Positions 7,456-16,178 are shown, counted from the first letter of the stretch. The stretch: DNA of 64,000 bases from Emticicia aquatica (GCF_923079645.1 NZ_CAKLPY010000003.1:62001-126000); one strand, 5' to 3'. The notes: generated by a model from the sequence alone, not told the origin. Numbers and translations are program-made.

Positions 7456-9492
7456 TTGAAAAATCCACGCCAAAAACCCTTTTTAAAAGGTGTATTGTTG
7501 CTATTTCTTCTATTTCGTTCAAACGTTATTTTAGCACAAACCCGACCTAAAACTGAAATCAATTTAGACGAATTCATCCAACGAGTTTTTCCTGTACAAC
7601 AAGAAAATATCAACTATGAAGACCTCTATGAATCACTTTATCAGCTATATCAAAATCCGATTGATTTAAACACCGCTTCGAGCGAAGATTTATCGGCAAT
7701 TTATATTCTAACTTCACTTCAAATCAAAAGCCTAATTGAACATCGGAATCAAAATGGAAATTTTTTGAGCATTTATGAACTTCAAGCCGTTCCGAATTTT
7801 GATTTAGAAACTATTTCCAAAGTTTTACCTTTTGTTGATATTAAGTATAAGTTCTCATTCAATGATTTGAAAAATCGTCTGTCAAATGTTACCGACCATT
7901 ATTTAGTCTTACGTAATGAGCAAGTTTTAGAGAAATCCAAAGGTTTTACTGAAGGCAAATATGTAGGTTCGCCCCAACATCTTTATGCACGCTATCGGTT
8001 TAGTCATCCACGAGATTTTCAAATTGGTTTTACTGTCGAGAAAGACGCTGGCGAGAAAAACCTTACAGATTATTATTCTTTTCATCTACAATTAAGAAAT
8101 AAAGGAAATCTAAAAAACTTGGTTTTTGGTGATTATCAAGTACAATTTGGGCAAGGGTTAATTACCTCAACAGGCTTTTCGTTAGGTAAAAGTAGCGAAG
8201 CCATTGCTACTACTCGCCGAAGCAATATAGGTGTTAAGCCGTATAGTTCTTTGCTCGAAGGAGGTTTTTTTAGAGGTGGTGCGGCTACTTATCAGCTAGG
8301 CAAAATTGATTTAACAATTTTTTTTTCTCATAAAAAACAAGACGCAAATATCAATGAAGTGGATGGTGAACGAGAAGATTTTTTTAGCTCAATTTTGACG
8401 GGTGGCTATCACAGAACAGCAAATGAATTGGCTCGAAAAAACCAGATTTTAGAACAGAATATAGGTGTAAATGCTACTTTCCAATTTAAAAATGGCCAAA
8501 TTGGAGCAACAATGCTTAATACAAATCTTGATGTGGCGTTGCAGCGTAATACTGTCTTATACAATCAATTTGAGTTTTCAGGAAAAAAAAATCTACTTAT
8601 TGGCACTAATTTTACGTGCAGTTGGCAAAATTTTAATTTTTTTGGTGAAGTAGCCCGTTCAAGTAGTGGTGGAATTGGAGGTCTTGCTGGCTTTGTAACA
8701 GCTCTCAGCCGACAAGTTGAATGGGCTATAAATGTGAGAAGTTATGATAAGAATTTTCATAGTTTTTATGGAAATGCTTTAGGGGAAAATAGCAGAAATA
8801 TCAATGAAAGAGGTATTTACTGGGGTTTAAAATATACTCCTAAAAAAGCACTTACATTTAGTGCTTTTTACGACCGTTTTAAGTTTCCATGGTTGAAATA
8901 TTTAGTTGATGCACCTTCAATTGGCTACGATTATTTGCTGAGAATGACTTATCAACCCAATAAAAAAATATTATTTTTTGCCCAATACCACAGCGAGCAT
9001 AAAGCGAAGAATCTCCCCAATAATGAGAGTGTTACGGATTTAGTTGTAGAAACTATTCGTCAGAGTGTTTTAGTGAATTTTGAATTCGCTTCGAATCAAT
9101 TTTTTAAAACCCAAACAAGGGTTCAGATGAACACTTTTCAATACGTAAATGCTTATAAATCAATAGGTTATGTGTTTATGCAAGACCTAGAAGGTTCTAT
9201 AAAAAAAGCTCAAGTCAAGAGCCGAATTGCTTATTTTAACACCGATAATTATGATTCGAGAATTTATGCTTACGAAAATGATGTATTGTATGCAGTTACA
9301 TTACCAGCCTACTATGGAAAAGGATTCAGAACGTATTTAGTAGTTCGTTATTCCTACAATCGGCATATAGATTTATGGTTACGATTGGCACGAACTGAGC
9401 TTCAAAATGCTTCAACTATAGGAAGTGGCAATGACCAAATAAATGCTTCGCACAAAACTGATTTTAAAATTCAAATTCGATATAGATTTTAA
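7456..9492 (+). CDS. Outer-membrane beta-barrel protein with helix-hairpin-helix domain
   Basis: The frame is open from a TTG at 7378 (704 aa), but there is no ATG. I prefer the TTG at 7456, because it gives 678 aa starting MKNPRQKPFLKGVLLLFLLF with a normal signal peptide ending ILAQ; the longer form would bury that peptide 30 residues in. Residues 68-127 are a ComEA-like helix-hairpin-helix pair (IDLNTASSEDL, then NGNFLSIYELQAVPNFD). The rest is a long run of amphipathic strands ending QIRYRF, typical of an outer-membrane barrel. HhH motifs usually bind DNA non-specifically, so a role in DNA handling at the surface is possible but unproven. It is a known architecture in Bacteroidota without assigned function. 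Confidence 0.78.
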   Translation: MKNPRQKPFLKGVLLLFLLFRSNVILAQTRPKTEINLDEFIQRVFPVQQENINYEDLYESLYQLYQNPIDLNTASSEDLSAIYILTSLQIKSLIEHRNQNGNFLSIYELQAVPNFDLETISKVLPFVDIKYKFSFNDLKNRLSNVTDHYLVLRNEQVLEKSKGFTEGKYVGSPQHLYARYRFSHPRDFQIGFTVEKDAGEKNLTDYYSFHLQLRNKGNLKNLVFGDYQVQFGQGLITSTGFSLGKSSEAIATTRRSNIGVKPYSSLLEGGFFRGGAATYQLGKIDLTIFFSHKKQDANINEVDGEREDFFSSILTGGYHRTANELARKNQILEQNIGVNATFQFKNGQIGATMLNTNLDVALQRNTVLYNQFEFSGKKNLLIGTNFTCSWQNFNFFGEVARSSSGGIGGLAGFVTALSRQVEWAINVRSYDKNFHSFYGNALGENSRNINERGIYWGLKYTPKKALTFSAFYDRFKFPWLKYLVDAPSIGYDYLLRMTYQPNKKILFFAQYHSEHKAKNLPNNESVTDLVVETIRQSVLVNFEFASNQFFKTQTRVQMNTFQYVNAYKSIGYVFMQDLEGSIKKAQVKSRIAYFNTDNYDSRIYAYENDVLYAVTLPAYYGKGFRTYLVVRYSYNRHIDLWLRLARTELQNASTIGSGNDQINASHKTDFKIQIRYRF

Positions 9493-9497
9493 AAAAG

Positions 9498-9526
9498 ACC
9501 TAACTGTCTAAAGTTGGCAGTTAGGT
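9498..9526 (+). terminator. Hairpin after the HhH outer-membrane gene
   Basis: ACCTAACTG (9498-9506) pairs with CAGTTAGGT (9518-9526), 6 nt after the stop codon. No T run follows, so termination would be weak or factor-assisted. Confidence 0.5.
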
Positions 9527-9908
9527 ACTTGCAGCTCATGGAAAATAAAGAAAGCTCGTAAATATTTTCAAAATGAAAAAAATTATACTGATTATTGTAT
9601 TGTAAAAAGCGTACCAAACTTGATACACTTTTTTTAATAACATTCTTAAATTATCAAACGGTAACAAATGTTGATAAAATAAGGGTTATCCAATTTTATT
9701 GTGGATATCTATTTTCAGACAATAAATCCTTCTTTTGTGAAACCATTATTTAATTGGTAGGTTTTACAAATCAATTAATCAAATCAAAAAAACAAATCTG
9801 CTATCTTTGCTTCATTTGAAGGTGTTATATTCATCATTAAATTTATTATTCAAGAAATAAAATAATTACCATTCATGTAAATGTTGAATAATAAATCCTT
9901 CTTTAGAT

Positions 9909-9916
9909 TACGTTTG
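9909..9916 (+). promoter_or_regulatory. Candidate promoter of the prohibitin-like gene
   Basis: TACGTTTG matches the -7 consensus TAnnTTTG, with a TTG at 9883-9885 spaced 23 bp upstream as a -33 element. It predicts a start near 9922 and a leader of about 50 nt. Confidence 0.5.
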
Positions 9917-9973
9917 CCTCGCTTTTGAATTTAAGAACTAAAAGCAATTTTATATCTAAACCGTAATAAAAAT

Positions 9974-10879
9974 ATGTTTTTCTTGACCATTGGAGTGATA
10001 CTTTTGATAGTAGGATTTGCTATCAACACACCTTCGTTGCAATTTTCTCGTTTTTCTCGTCCGTTAAAAGTTATCGGAGTTATTATTATTGTTTTGGGGT
10101 TGGCTTCTTCGACCATAAAACAAATTGATGCTGGTAGAGTTGGCGTTCAGTCGCTTTTTGGAAATGTACAAGAAGGAACGCTTTCGAGTGGTTTAAATTT
10201 TATTAACCCATTAGTAGAGGTGGCTGAGTTTGATACGCGTACGCAAAATTATACGATGTCGGGCGTGCATGATGAAGGGAAACAAGCAGGAGATGATGCC
10301 ATCAGAGTTTTGTCTTCTGATGGTTTGGAAGTTGTGATTGACCTAACGGTTCTTTACAGAGTTCAGCCTGACCAAGCTCCAACAATTTTGAAAAAAATTG
10401 GTGTTGATTATGAAGATGTGATTGTTCGACCAATTACACGAACTCGTATCCGTGATATTTCTGCTTATTATGAAGCTGTTGCTTTGTATTCGACCAAAAG
10501 AGACGAGTTTCAAGGCCGTATTTTTAAAGCAATCGAAGCCGATTTCAAAACAAGAGGCTTAGTTCTTGAACAATTATTGGTAAGAAATATTAATTTGCCA
10601 GAATCTGTCAAGAAAACCATTGAATCAAAAATTAATGCTGAACAAGAAGCCCAAAAAATGCAGTTTGTTCTTCAAAAAGAGAAACAAGAAGCTGAGCGTA
10701 AAAGAGTAGAAGCTCAAGGTATTTCGGATTATCAAAGAATTATTACGACAACTTTGACCGACAAACAATTACAATATGAAATGATAAAGGCTCAGAAAGA
10801 AATTGCAACGTCACCAAATACGAAAGTGATAATTATGGGAGGAAAAGGAAATACTCCAATGATTTTGAACGATAAGTAG
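9974..10879 (+). CDS. Prohibitin-family SPFH membrane protein
   Basis: A 301-aa protein with two N-terminal hydrophobic helices (about residues 2-18 and 31-47) and then an SPFH/band 7 domain (about 50-215), starting at IDAGRVGVQSLFGNVQEGTL and including the conserved segment VIVRPITRTRIRDISAYYEA. A charged coiled-coil (about 215-250: INAEQEAQKMQFVLQKEKQE) follows. Family members assemble into large ring-shaped scaffolds in the membrane and often associate with FtsH-type proteases; the partner here cannot be read from the neighbours. It stands alone, with its own promoter and a strong terminator. Confidence 0.87.
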   Translation: MFFLTIGVILLIVGFAINTPSLQFSRFSRPLKVIGVIIIVLGLASSTIKQIDAGRVGVQSLFGNVQEGTLSSGLNFINPLVEVAEFDTRTQNYTMSGVHDEGKQAGDDAIRVLSSDGLEVVIDLTVLYRVQPDQAPTILKKIGVDYEDVIVRPITRTRIRDISAYYEAVALYSTKRDEFQGRIFKAIEADFKTRGLVLEQLLVRNINLPESVKKTIESKINAEQEAQKMQFVLQKEKQEAERKRVEAQGISDYQRIITTTLTDKQLQYEMIKAQKEIATSPNTKVIIMGGKGNTPMILNDK

Positions 10880-10903
10880 GTTTCAAACTAAAATTTTAAA
10901 ACA

Positions 10904-10940
10904 AAAAAAGCTTCGCAATTCAGGACTGCGAAGCTTTTTT
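10904..10940 (+). terminator. Intrinsic terminator after the prohibitin-like gene
   Basis: AAAAAAGCTTCGCA and TGCGAAGCTTTTTT form a perfect 14-bp stem with a 9-nt loop, 25 nt beyond the stop codon. Confidence 0.92.
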
Positions 10941-11025
10941 ATTTGCGGTATGATAGTAAAACGCCGAAGGTTTATAAAAAGTTTTATGCTTGAAAAATTA
11001 TTGAACTATTTTTCAAAAAATAATT

Positions 11026-11033
11026 TATTTTTG
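11026..11033 (+). promoter_or_regulatory. Candidate -7 box for the 108-aa protein gene
   Basis: TATTTTTG matches TAnnTTTG exactly. It predicts a start near 11040 and a leader of about 87 nt before the ATG at 11127. Confidence 0.4.
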
Positions 11034-11126
11034 TGTCTGAGCTAAAAATCAAGCTTTTCTATTCAAAATCTAGCTTTCTAATCAAATTAAAAAACATTTT
11101 CTCCAAATCTATTATTAAGTACTTTT

Positions 11127-11453
11127 ATGCGTCAATCAATCATTTATGAAGTAAGTATCAATTACATTGGCTCATTGAGTGAAGTCCGCAAGCGGGAATC
11201 ATTTGTTGTTTATTTTTCAAACTTAAAAAGAGCCATCGAATGTGTACAAACTAATTTGGCTTTGAATGGTTGGGAACAAAAAAAAGTAAATTATACGGCA
11301 GTTTATCGCACATTAAAAGTCAAAAATAAATTTGTGTGTGATTTTGATGCAATGAAAGTCAAGTTTTTTCAAGTTTGCATTACAACAAAAACTTTAAACC
11401 CATTGTTGACAACGCTTGGCATTGATGAATTTCCGAGCATGAAAAAGAAATAA
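11127..11453 (+). CDS. Hypothetical protein, 108 aa
   Basis: I do not recognise this protein. It starts at an ATG (MRQSIIYEVSINYIGSL), has no signal peptide or membrane helix, is basic towards the end (FPSMKKK), and alternates strand- and helix-like segments (VYFSNLKRAIECVQTNL; YTAVYRTLKVKNKFVCDFDAM), as expected of a small soluble alpha/beta protein. Codon use is like that of its neighbours and a -7 box lies upstream, which favours a real gene. It stands alone before an MFS transporter gene. Confidence 0.65.
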   Translation: MRQSIIYEVSINYIGSLSEVRKRESFVVYFSNLKRAIECVQTNLALNGWEQKKVNYTAVYRTLKVKNKFVCDFDAMKVKFFQVCITTKTLNPLLTTLGIDEFPSMKKK

Positions 11454-11517
11454 TTTTTTAAAAAAATCAAATTTTTTCTTTCCTTTGTGCAATTACTACT
11501 TTAACCTTATACAGTCG

Positions 11518-12855
11518 ATGAATTTCTCAAAACCTAAACTTAGTTTTGCTCAAATTATTAATATGAATGTCGGTTTTTTCGGCATACAATATAGTTTTGG
11601 TCTTCAACAAAGTGCTGTGAATCCTATTTATGATTTCTTGGGAGCGAGTCCCGACGAAATTCCCTTATTAAATTTAGCTGGCCCAATGACGGGCCTATTG
11701 ATTCAACCTATTATCGGGGCAATGTCCGATAAAACATGGTCGCCAAGGTTTGGCCGTCGGAAACCATATTTTTTTATTGGAGCTTTGATGTGCAGTTTGG
11801 CACTATTGTTCTATCCTTTTAGTAGTTCTCTTTGGATGGCGGCTGGACTTCTATGGATTTTGGACGTAGGAAATAATACTGCAATGGAGCCTTATCGTGC
11901 TTTTATTGCTGATAAATTAGATGCTTCCCAACAGCCAACTGGATTTCAGGCTCAGAGCTTTTTTACAGGGTTAGGTCAGACTTTAGTGAATCTCTCCATA
12001 TTTATTTTCCCATTAATTTTTCTTGGAACAACAGGTTCATTACCAACTTGGGTTTATGCGTCGTTTTTTCTTGGTTCAATTTGCTCAATTGGTTCGGTTT
12101 GGTGGAGTATGAGAACTACGGCTGAGATTCCACCAAGCGAGGAGGAACTTGAAGAAATGAAAACTACGCCGCTTAATGTTTTCAGCCCTTTTATTGATAT
12201 CGCTAAAGCCATCAAAGATATGCCAAAAGTAATGTGGCAACTGGCATTGGTTTATTTATTTCAATGGTATGCTCTGTTTTGCTATTGGCAAAATTCATCG
12301 AAAAGTATTGCTCAATCGGTATGGAAAACGACTACCTATCAAGACAATCCTTTGTATAATGAAGCCGTAAGCTGGACAGGCTTGGTAAATGGTTGGTACA
12401 ATATCGTGATGTTTTTGGTTGCATTTAGTTTGGTTTATTTTGCCAAGAAATATTCGCCAAAATTGGTGCATACATTTTGTTTGGTTTTGGCAGGAATAGG
12501 TTTTTTGGTTTTTCCGATGATAGAAAACAAATACTTATTGTTTCCTGCAATTACAGGTTTTGGTATTGGTTGGGCGAGTATGATGGGTATTCCGTATTTG
12601 ATTGTGGTGAGTGAAATTCCGAAAGAACGTTATGGCGTTTATATGGGAATCATCAATATGATGATTGTAATTCCGATGTTGATTCAAACGCTTTCGTTTG
12701 GTTATATTTTGAAAAACTTCTTGAATAATGACCCAGGAAAAGCAATTACTTTTGCTGGAATATTATTGCTAATTGCAGCCGCGGCAACAATGCTCATAAA
12801 GGCGAAGAAGCCAAGTGAAGACATAAATATGCCGATGGGTGGAGGAGGGCATTAA
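11518..12855 (+). CDS. MFS sugar transporter (SLC45-like)
   Basis: A 445-aa inner-membrane transporter with about 12 hydrophobic helices. I start it at the ATG at 11518 (MNFSKPKLSFAQIINMN); an in-frame TTG 33 bp upstream adds only a poorly conserved tail. The loop between helices 2 and 3 carries RFGRRKPYFFIGALM, the MFS signature in the form seen in SLC45 and GPH-type sugar transporters, and the first helix region FGIQYSFGLQQSAVNPIYDF is also typical. Members move sucrose, maltose or other sugars, usually with protons. No glycosidase lies beside it, so the substrate is open. A short His/Gly-rich tail (MGGGGH) ends the protein. Confidence 0.85.
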   Translation: MNFSKPKLSFAQIINMNVGFFGIQYSFGLQQSAVNPIYDFLGASPDEIPLLNLAGPMTGLLIQPIIGAMSDKTWSPRFGRRKPYFFIGALMCSLALLFYPFSSSLWMAAGLLWILDVGNNTAMEPYRAFIADKLDASQQPTGFQAQSFFTGLGQTLVNLSIFIFPLIFLGTTGSLPTWVYASFFLGSICSIGSVWWSMRTTAEIPPSEEELEEMKTTPLNVFSPFIDIAKAIKDMPKVMWQLALVYLFQWYALFCYWQNSSKSIAQSVWKTTTYQDNPLYNEAVSWTGLVNGWYNIVMFLVAFSLVYFAKKYSPKLVHTFCLVLAGIGFLVFPMIENKYLLFPAITGFGIGWASMMGIPYLIVVSEIPKERYGVYMGIINMMIVIPMLIQTLSFGYILKNFLNNDPGKAITFAGILLLIAAAATMLIKAKKPSEDINMPMGGGGH

Positions 12856-12909
12856 TGAAAATGCAAGTGCCGAAATATCTTAACTTATTACTTATTGGTT
12901 TTGTAGAAT

Positions 12910-12953
12910 CTAAAAAATCCCTAAATTCTTTAGTTGAATTTAGGGATTTTTAG
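12910..12953. terminator. Bidirectional terminator, MFS transporter / anti-sigma gene
   Basis: CTAAAAAATCCCTAAATTC pairs with GAATTTAGGGATTTTTAG around a 7-nt loop. A run on one side and T run on the other serve both converging genes. Confidence 0.88.
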
Positions 12954-12985
12954 GTTTAGAAAATATATTTTTGATTTAGGTAAAA

Positions 12986-13804
12986 TCAAATACCCATTAC
13001 TTTGATGGCTGATGTTGGAACTGGGCTTCCGCCTTTCTTTTCGAGTGTTACTGCAAATGCTTTTGGTGTTGGTACTTTCTTGAGTTCTTGTGTATCATTT
13101 TTAATATCAAAAACACCAGCATCCATTGGTTTGTCATTGACAATTGCCCAAAGTTGATATTGCATTCCATCGGGTGGGACAGGCAAATTAGGTCTTACCA
13201 AGTAAACTTTATTTGTTTTGGTGTCCCAAGCAAGAATTACAGTTGAATTTTCAGAACCTTTTTGACCGACCAATTTACTCATTTTTGTTTCTGGACTCAG
13301 CAACATATTAACTTCGCTGGGCATCATCATTCCTTCCTCCGTTTTTGATGCTTTTTGTAGCTTAATGTTTTCGTTGATTGCCAATGAAAGGCTTTCTTTG
13401 CTTTCTTTCCATCGGGTTCCTAAATAAATATTTGCCAAAACGCTTGTCAGTAAAGCAACCGAAGCCGCAATTTTAAGATAAGCACCGAAAAAACCATTTG
13501 TTCTAGAAATCTGTTGTTCGGTCAAATCAACTACATTTCCATTATCAAAATCTATTACTTTTGTCGTTGCTTCGTTCGACTCTGCCGAAATTTTTTCCCA
13601 AATCTGATTTTGTAAATGAGCAGGAGGTGTTTGGGCATTGGCAAAAGCATAGCTTTCCAAGGCGTTTTCGATTTGCCGAATCTCTGCCTTAATTTCGGGC
13701 CATTGTTCGGCCATTTGCTCAACTTCGGCAGTTTCTTTTTCGTTAGCCAAGCCAAGCACGTAGCTTTCCAATATCCCAGACGCTATGTATTCTTGAATAT
13801 TCAT
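12986..13804 (-). CDS. Anti-sigma factor, RskA family
   Basis: A 272-aa membrane protein expected to hold the upstream ECF sigma factor inactive. The cytoplasmic N-terminal part (1-75: MNIQEYIASGILESYVLGLA, then EVEQMAEQWPEIKAEI) is the sigma-binding helical domain, without the zinc-binding HxxxCxxC motif of classical ZAS proteins. One membrane helix follows at about 107-127 (YLKIAASVALLTSVLANIYL), then a periplasmic RskA domain with WDTKTNKVYLVRPNLPVPPD and QYQLWAIVNDKPMDAGVFD. The gene follows the sigma gene after 65 bp, the usual sigK-rskA order. Release is normally by proteolysis of the anti-sigma; the signal here is unknown. Confidence 0.87.
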   Translation of the reverse strand: MNIQEYIASGILESYVLGLANEKETAEVEQMAEQWPEIKAEIRQIENALESYAFANAQTPPAHLQNQIWEKISAESNEATTKVIDFDNGNVVDLTEQQISRTNGFFGAYLKIAASVALLTSVLANIYLGTRWKESKESLSLAINENIKLQKASKTEEGMMMPSEVNMLLSPETKMSKLVGQKGSENSTVILAWDTKTNKVYLVRPNLPVPPDGMQYQLWAIVNDKPMDAGVFDIKNDTQELKKVPTPKAFAVTLEKKGGSPVPTSAIKVMGI

Positions 13805-13869
13805 TGATTTATTTTATGAGCGATACTTTTCACTCAGGAATTCACTTACAATTTTTTAATTAAAATACT

Positions 13870-14448
13870 TTAGAATAGAAGATTTATGAGTAACCATAAA
13901 CCACTGAGCATTGCCCGTAGGCTTCCGACAGCTGCCTTAATTCTGGTTTTAACTGTTCCGAGTGGAATGCCAAATTCTTCAGAAACTTCGGCTTGCGTGT
14001 AACCTTTATAATAAACAAGCTCAATAAGTTGTTTATATTCGGGTTTCAGATTATCAACCACTTTTTTCAGGCCAATACTATCAATATCTTGTACAATCTG
14101 ATATTCGTTATCTACTTGATAAACGACATTTTCTTCCATTGAAATATTTTGTGATGAATCACGAAAATCAGCCGAACGCACTTTATCGATTGCCAAATTT
14201 CGAGAAATATTCATCATCCACGTAAAAATGCTGCCTTTTGAAGGGTCATAATTGTCAATGTTTCGCCAAATCTTTAAAAAAGTATCTTGAAGTAAATCAT
14301 TGGCATCATCATTTGATTGTACAATTTTATTGATTACACCAAATAACGCTCCTGAATAATTATTATACAGGATATTAAAGCCCTTTTGGTCTTTACCTTT
14401 CAGTAAAGACACCAAATCTTCTTCTGCTATGCTAATGCGACGTGCCAA
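13870..14448 (-). CDS. ECF-type RNA polymerase sigma factor (SigK-like)
   Basis: A 192-aa sigma-70 family protein. Region 2 is LFGVINKIVQSNDDANDLLQDTFLKIWRNI and following WMMNISRNLAIDKVRS; region 4 is LIELVYYKGYTQAEVSEEFG then IPLGTVKTRIKAAVGSLR, the DNA-binding helix-turn-helix. The only possible start is a TTG at 14448, since a stop codon lies three codons upstream in frame and the sigma domain begins soon after. The hydrophobic C-terminal tail (LSGLWLLINLLF) is unusual for a cytoplasmic regulator. The anti-sigma gene lies directly downstream. Confidence 0.9.
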   Translation of the reverse strand: MARRISIAEEDLVSLLKGKDQKGFNILYNNYSGALFGVINKIVQSNDDANDLLQDTFLKIWRNIDNYDPSKGSIFTWMMNISRNLAIDKVRSADFRDSSQNISMEENVVYQVDNEYQIVQDIDSIGLKKVVDNLKPEYKQLIELVYYKGYTQAEVSEEFGIPLGTVKTRIKAAVGSLRAMLSGLWLLINLLF

Positions 14449-14662
14449 ACGATTTTATTATTTCAAGCTAAGTAAGTAATTTTTTTCCAAAGATGTTAGT
14501 TTTATAACTTCTTTCCTGAAAAAAAGTTTTGACGGCTTGAAAGATTTAACGGTTAAATTTTGAATCAAGAAATACCAAATTTTTTCTCTTGACTTCTGCC
14601 ATCATTTACGATATATCAAAAAGATTGGATTTGGTTGACATGAAATTTTAGGATTTTAGGCT

Positions 14663-14670
14663 TAACTTTG
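14663..14670 (+). promoter_or_regulatory. Candidate -7 box for agmatine deiminase
   Basis: TAACTTTG matches TAnnTTTG and predicts a start near 14677, 30 nt before the ATG at 14707. A TTGACA lies at 14634-14639, 26 bp upstream, slightly too far for an ideal -33 element. Confidence 0.5.
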
Positions 14671-14706
14671 TAACTTTTCAAGCTAAAATACTGAAAATTG
14701 ATAAAT

Positions 14707-15747
14707 ATGACTCCCAAACAACAAGGTTTTTTCTTTCCTGCCGAATGGCACACACATCGAGCCACTTGGCTAAGTTTTCCGCAAAGTTCAGATTCTTGGG
14801 ATTATGGCGAGCGTTTAGAAAGAATTTATCCTTCATATATGGCTTTTGTGAAGGCAATTTCTGAAAGTGAAAAAGTGTGTATTAATGCCAAAGACGAAAC
14901 ACATCAAGCATTAATTTTGACTTTGATTGAAAAATATGGAATTGATAAAAACCAAGTTGAAGTACCGATTCACCCAAACAATGATTCGTGGTGTAGAGAC
15001 CACGGGCCAGCGTTTTTGATAAATCCTGAAACAAAACAACGAATGATTGTGGAATGGGGTTACAACGCTTGGGGAGGAAAATATCCACCTTATGATGACG
15101 ATGACCAAATTCCTGTCAGAATTGCTAAATATTTAAACTTACCGTATGTCGTTCCTGGAATTATTATGGAAGGCGGTTCGGTTGAGTTTAATGGAAAAGG
15201 TACTGTTTTAACTAGTAAATCATGTTTATTAAATCCTAATCGCAATCCACATCTTAGCCAAGCTCAAATCGAAGAATTTCTTTGTAATTATTATGGAGTA
15301 GAGCAGGTTTTATGGGTTACAGAAGGAATTGTTGGCGATGATACCGACGGACACATTGATGATACAACTCGATTTGTGAATGAAGATACGGTTTTGACGG
15401 TTGTTGAAAATGACGAAAATGATGAAAATTTTCTTCCACTCAAACAAAATCTTGAAGACCTCAAAGCCATGCGTTTGCTAAATGGTAAACCTTTGAATAT
15501 CATCGAATTACCAATGCCAGATGCAGTGTACGATAGCGGCGTGAGGTTACCTGCTTCGTATGCTAATTTTTTGATAACGAATGGCTCTATTATCGTACCA
15601 ATTTATGGCTGTGAAAAAGATAAAATTGCGTTAGAAATTATTCAAGACTGTTTCCCTAAACATAAAATAGTTGGCATTGATGCAACCGAAATTATCTGGG
15701 GTTTAGGTAGTTTTCATTGTCTTTCGCAGCAAGAACCAATTGTTTAA
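14707..15747 (+). CDS. aguA: Agmatine deiminase family protein
   Basis: A 346-aa cytoplasmic enzyme that hydrolyses agmatine to N-carbamoylputrescine and ammonia, on the route from arginine to putrescine. I start it at the ATG at 14707; an in-frame TTG nine bases earlier adds only two codons more. The pentein-fold signatures are clear: FPAEWHTHRATWLSFP at the N-terminus, WCRDHGPAFL, WGYNAWGGKYPPYDDDDQIP, EGGSVEFNGKGT, DDTDGHIDDTTRF and, at the end, GSFHCLSQQEP with catalytic Cys338. The length fits the family. Arginine decarboxylase and carbamoylputrescine amidase are not adjacent. The 118-aa gene 40 bp downstream may be co-transcribed. Confidence 0.93.
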   Translation: MTPKQQGFFFPAEWHTHRATWLSFPQSSDSWDYGERLERIYPSYMAFVKAISESEKVCINAKDETHQALILTLIEKYGIDKNQVEVPIHPNNDSWCRDHGPAFLINPETKQRMIVEWGYNAWGGKYPPYDDDDQIPVRIAKYLNLPYVVPGIIMEGGSVEFNGKGTVLTSKSCLLNPNRNPHLSQAQIEEFLCNYYGVEQVLWVTEGIVGDDTDGHIDDTTRFVNEDTVLTVVENDENDENFLPLKQNLEDLKAMRLLNGKPLNIIELPMPDAVYDSGVRLPASYANFLITNGSIIVPIYGCEKDKIALEIIQDCFPKHKIVGIDATEIIWGLGSFHCLSQQEPIV

Positions 15748-15787
15748 TAAAAGATATTTAAAAGCAAAAACGTCCAAAACTAGCTGA

Positions 15788-16144
15788 ATGTCTAATATTT
15801 TGATCAACTATCATCAAAAAACTTTTCAATCAATCACTAATACCATTAATGGAGAAGTGAGCGAAGAAACATTATTTTATTATCAACAAAAAGATAATAT
15901 AGTTTGGGCAGAATATAGTGGAGGGGCAATTATCAAAGGTTTTTTGATTGCGAAAGTACTTGAAAACAGTGTGTTAGATATGCGTTATGAACATATTAAT
16001 AAATCAGGTGAATTGATGACAGGTATTTGTGTTTCAAGACCTGAAATATTAGCCGACGGACGAGTTCGATTGTACGAAAAATGGCAATGGACAAGTGGCG
16101 ATTTTTCATCAGGAGAATCAATAATTGAAGAAATTATTAAGTGA
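15788..16144 (+). CDS. Small conserved protein of unknown function
   Basis: A 118-aa soluble protein, MSNILINYHQKTFQSITNTI to SSGESIIEEIIK. It has repeated short beta strands with the pattern FYYQQKDNIVWAEYSGGAIIKG, ELMTGICVSRPEILADGR and YEKWQWTSGDFSSGESIIEE. From memory, similar proteins are common in Bacteroidota and are often labelled n-acetylglutamate synthase in databases. I see no GNAT acetyltransferase or amino-acid kinase fold in it, so I do not adopt that name. It lies 40 bp after agmatine deiminase on the same strand and a hairpin covers its stop codon. Confidence 0.75.
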   Translation: MSNILINYHQKTFQSITNTINGEVSEETLFYYQQKDNIVWAEYSGGAIIKGFLIAKVLENSVLDMRYEHINKSGELMTGICVSRPEILADGRVRLYEKWQWTSGDFSSGESIIEEIIK

Positions 16145-16178
16145 AATTTCGTAAAAAGCAGAAATTTCGCTTAATTTT
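16139..16178 (+). terminator. Intrinsic terminator after the 118-aa protein gene
   Basis: AAGTGAAATTTC (16139-16150) and GAAATTTCGCTT (16161-16172) form a 12-bp stem with one G-U pair, overlapping the stop codon; a short T-rich stretch follows. Confidence 0.65.

Larger units (their letters stand above)
9493..9973. other. Intergenic region before the prohibitin-like gene
   Basis: This 481-bp gap holds a hairpin at its left end, a 10-codon frame at 9573-9605 (MKKIILIIVL then stop) that looks like a stranded signal-peptide start, and two exact -7 boxes: TATCTTTG at 9802-9809 and TACGTTTG at 9909-9916. The two promoters imply a short separate transcript or a long alternative leader. I see no other gene. 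Confidence 0.5.
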
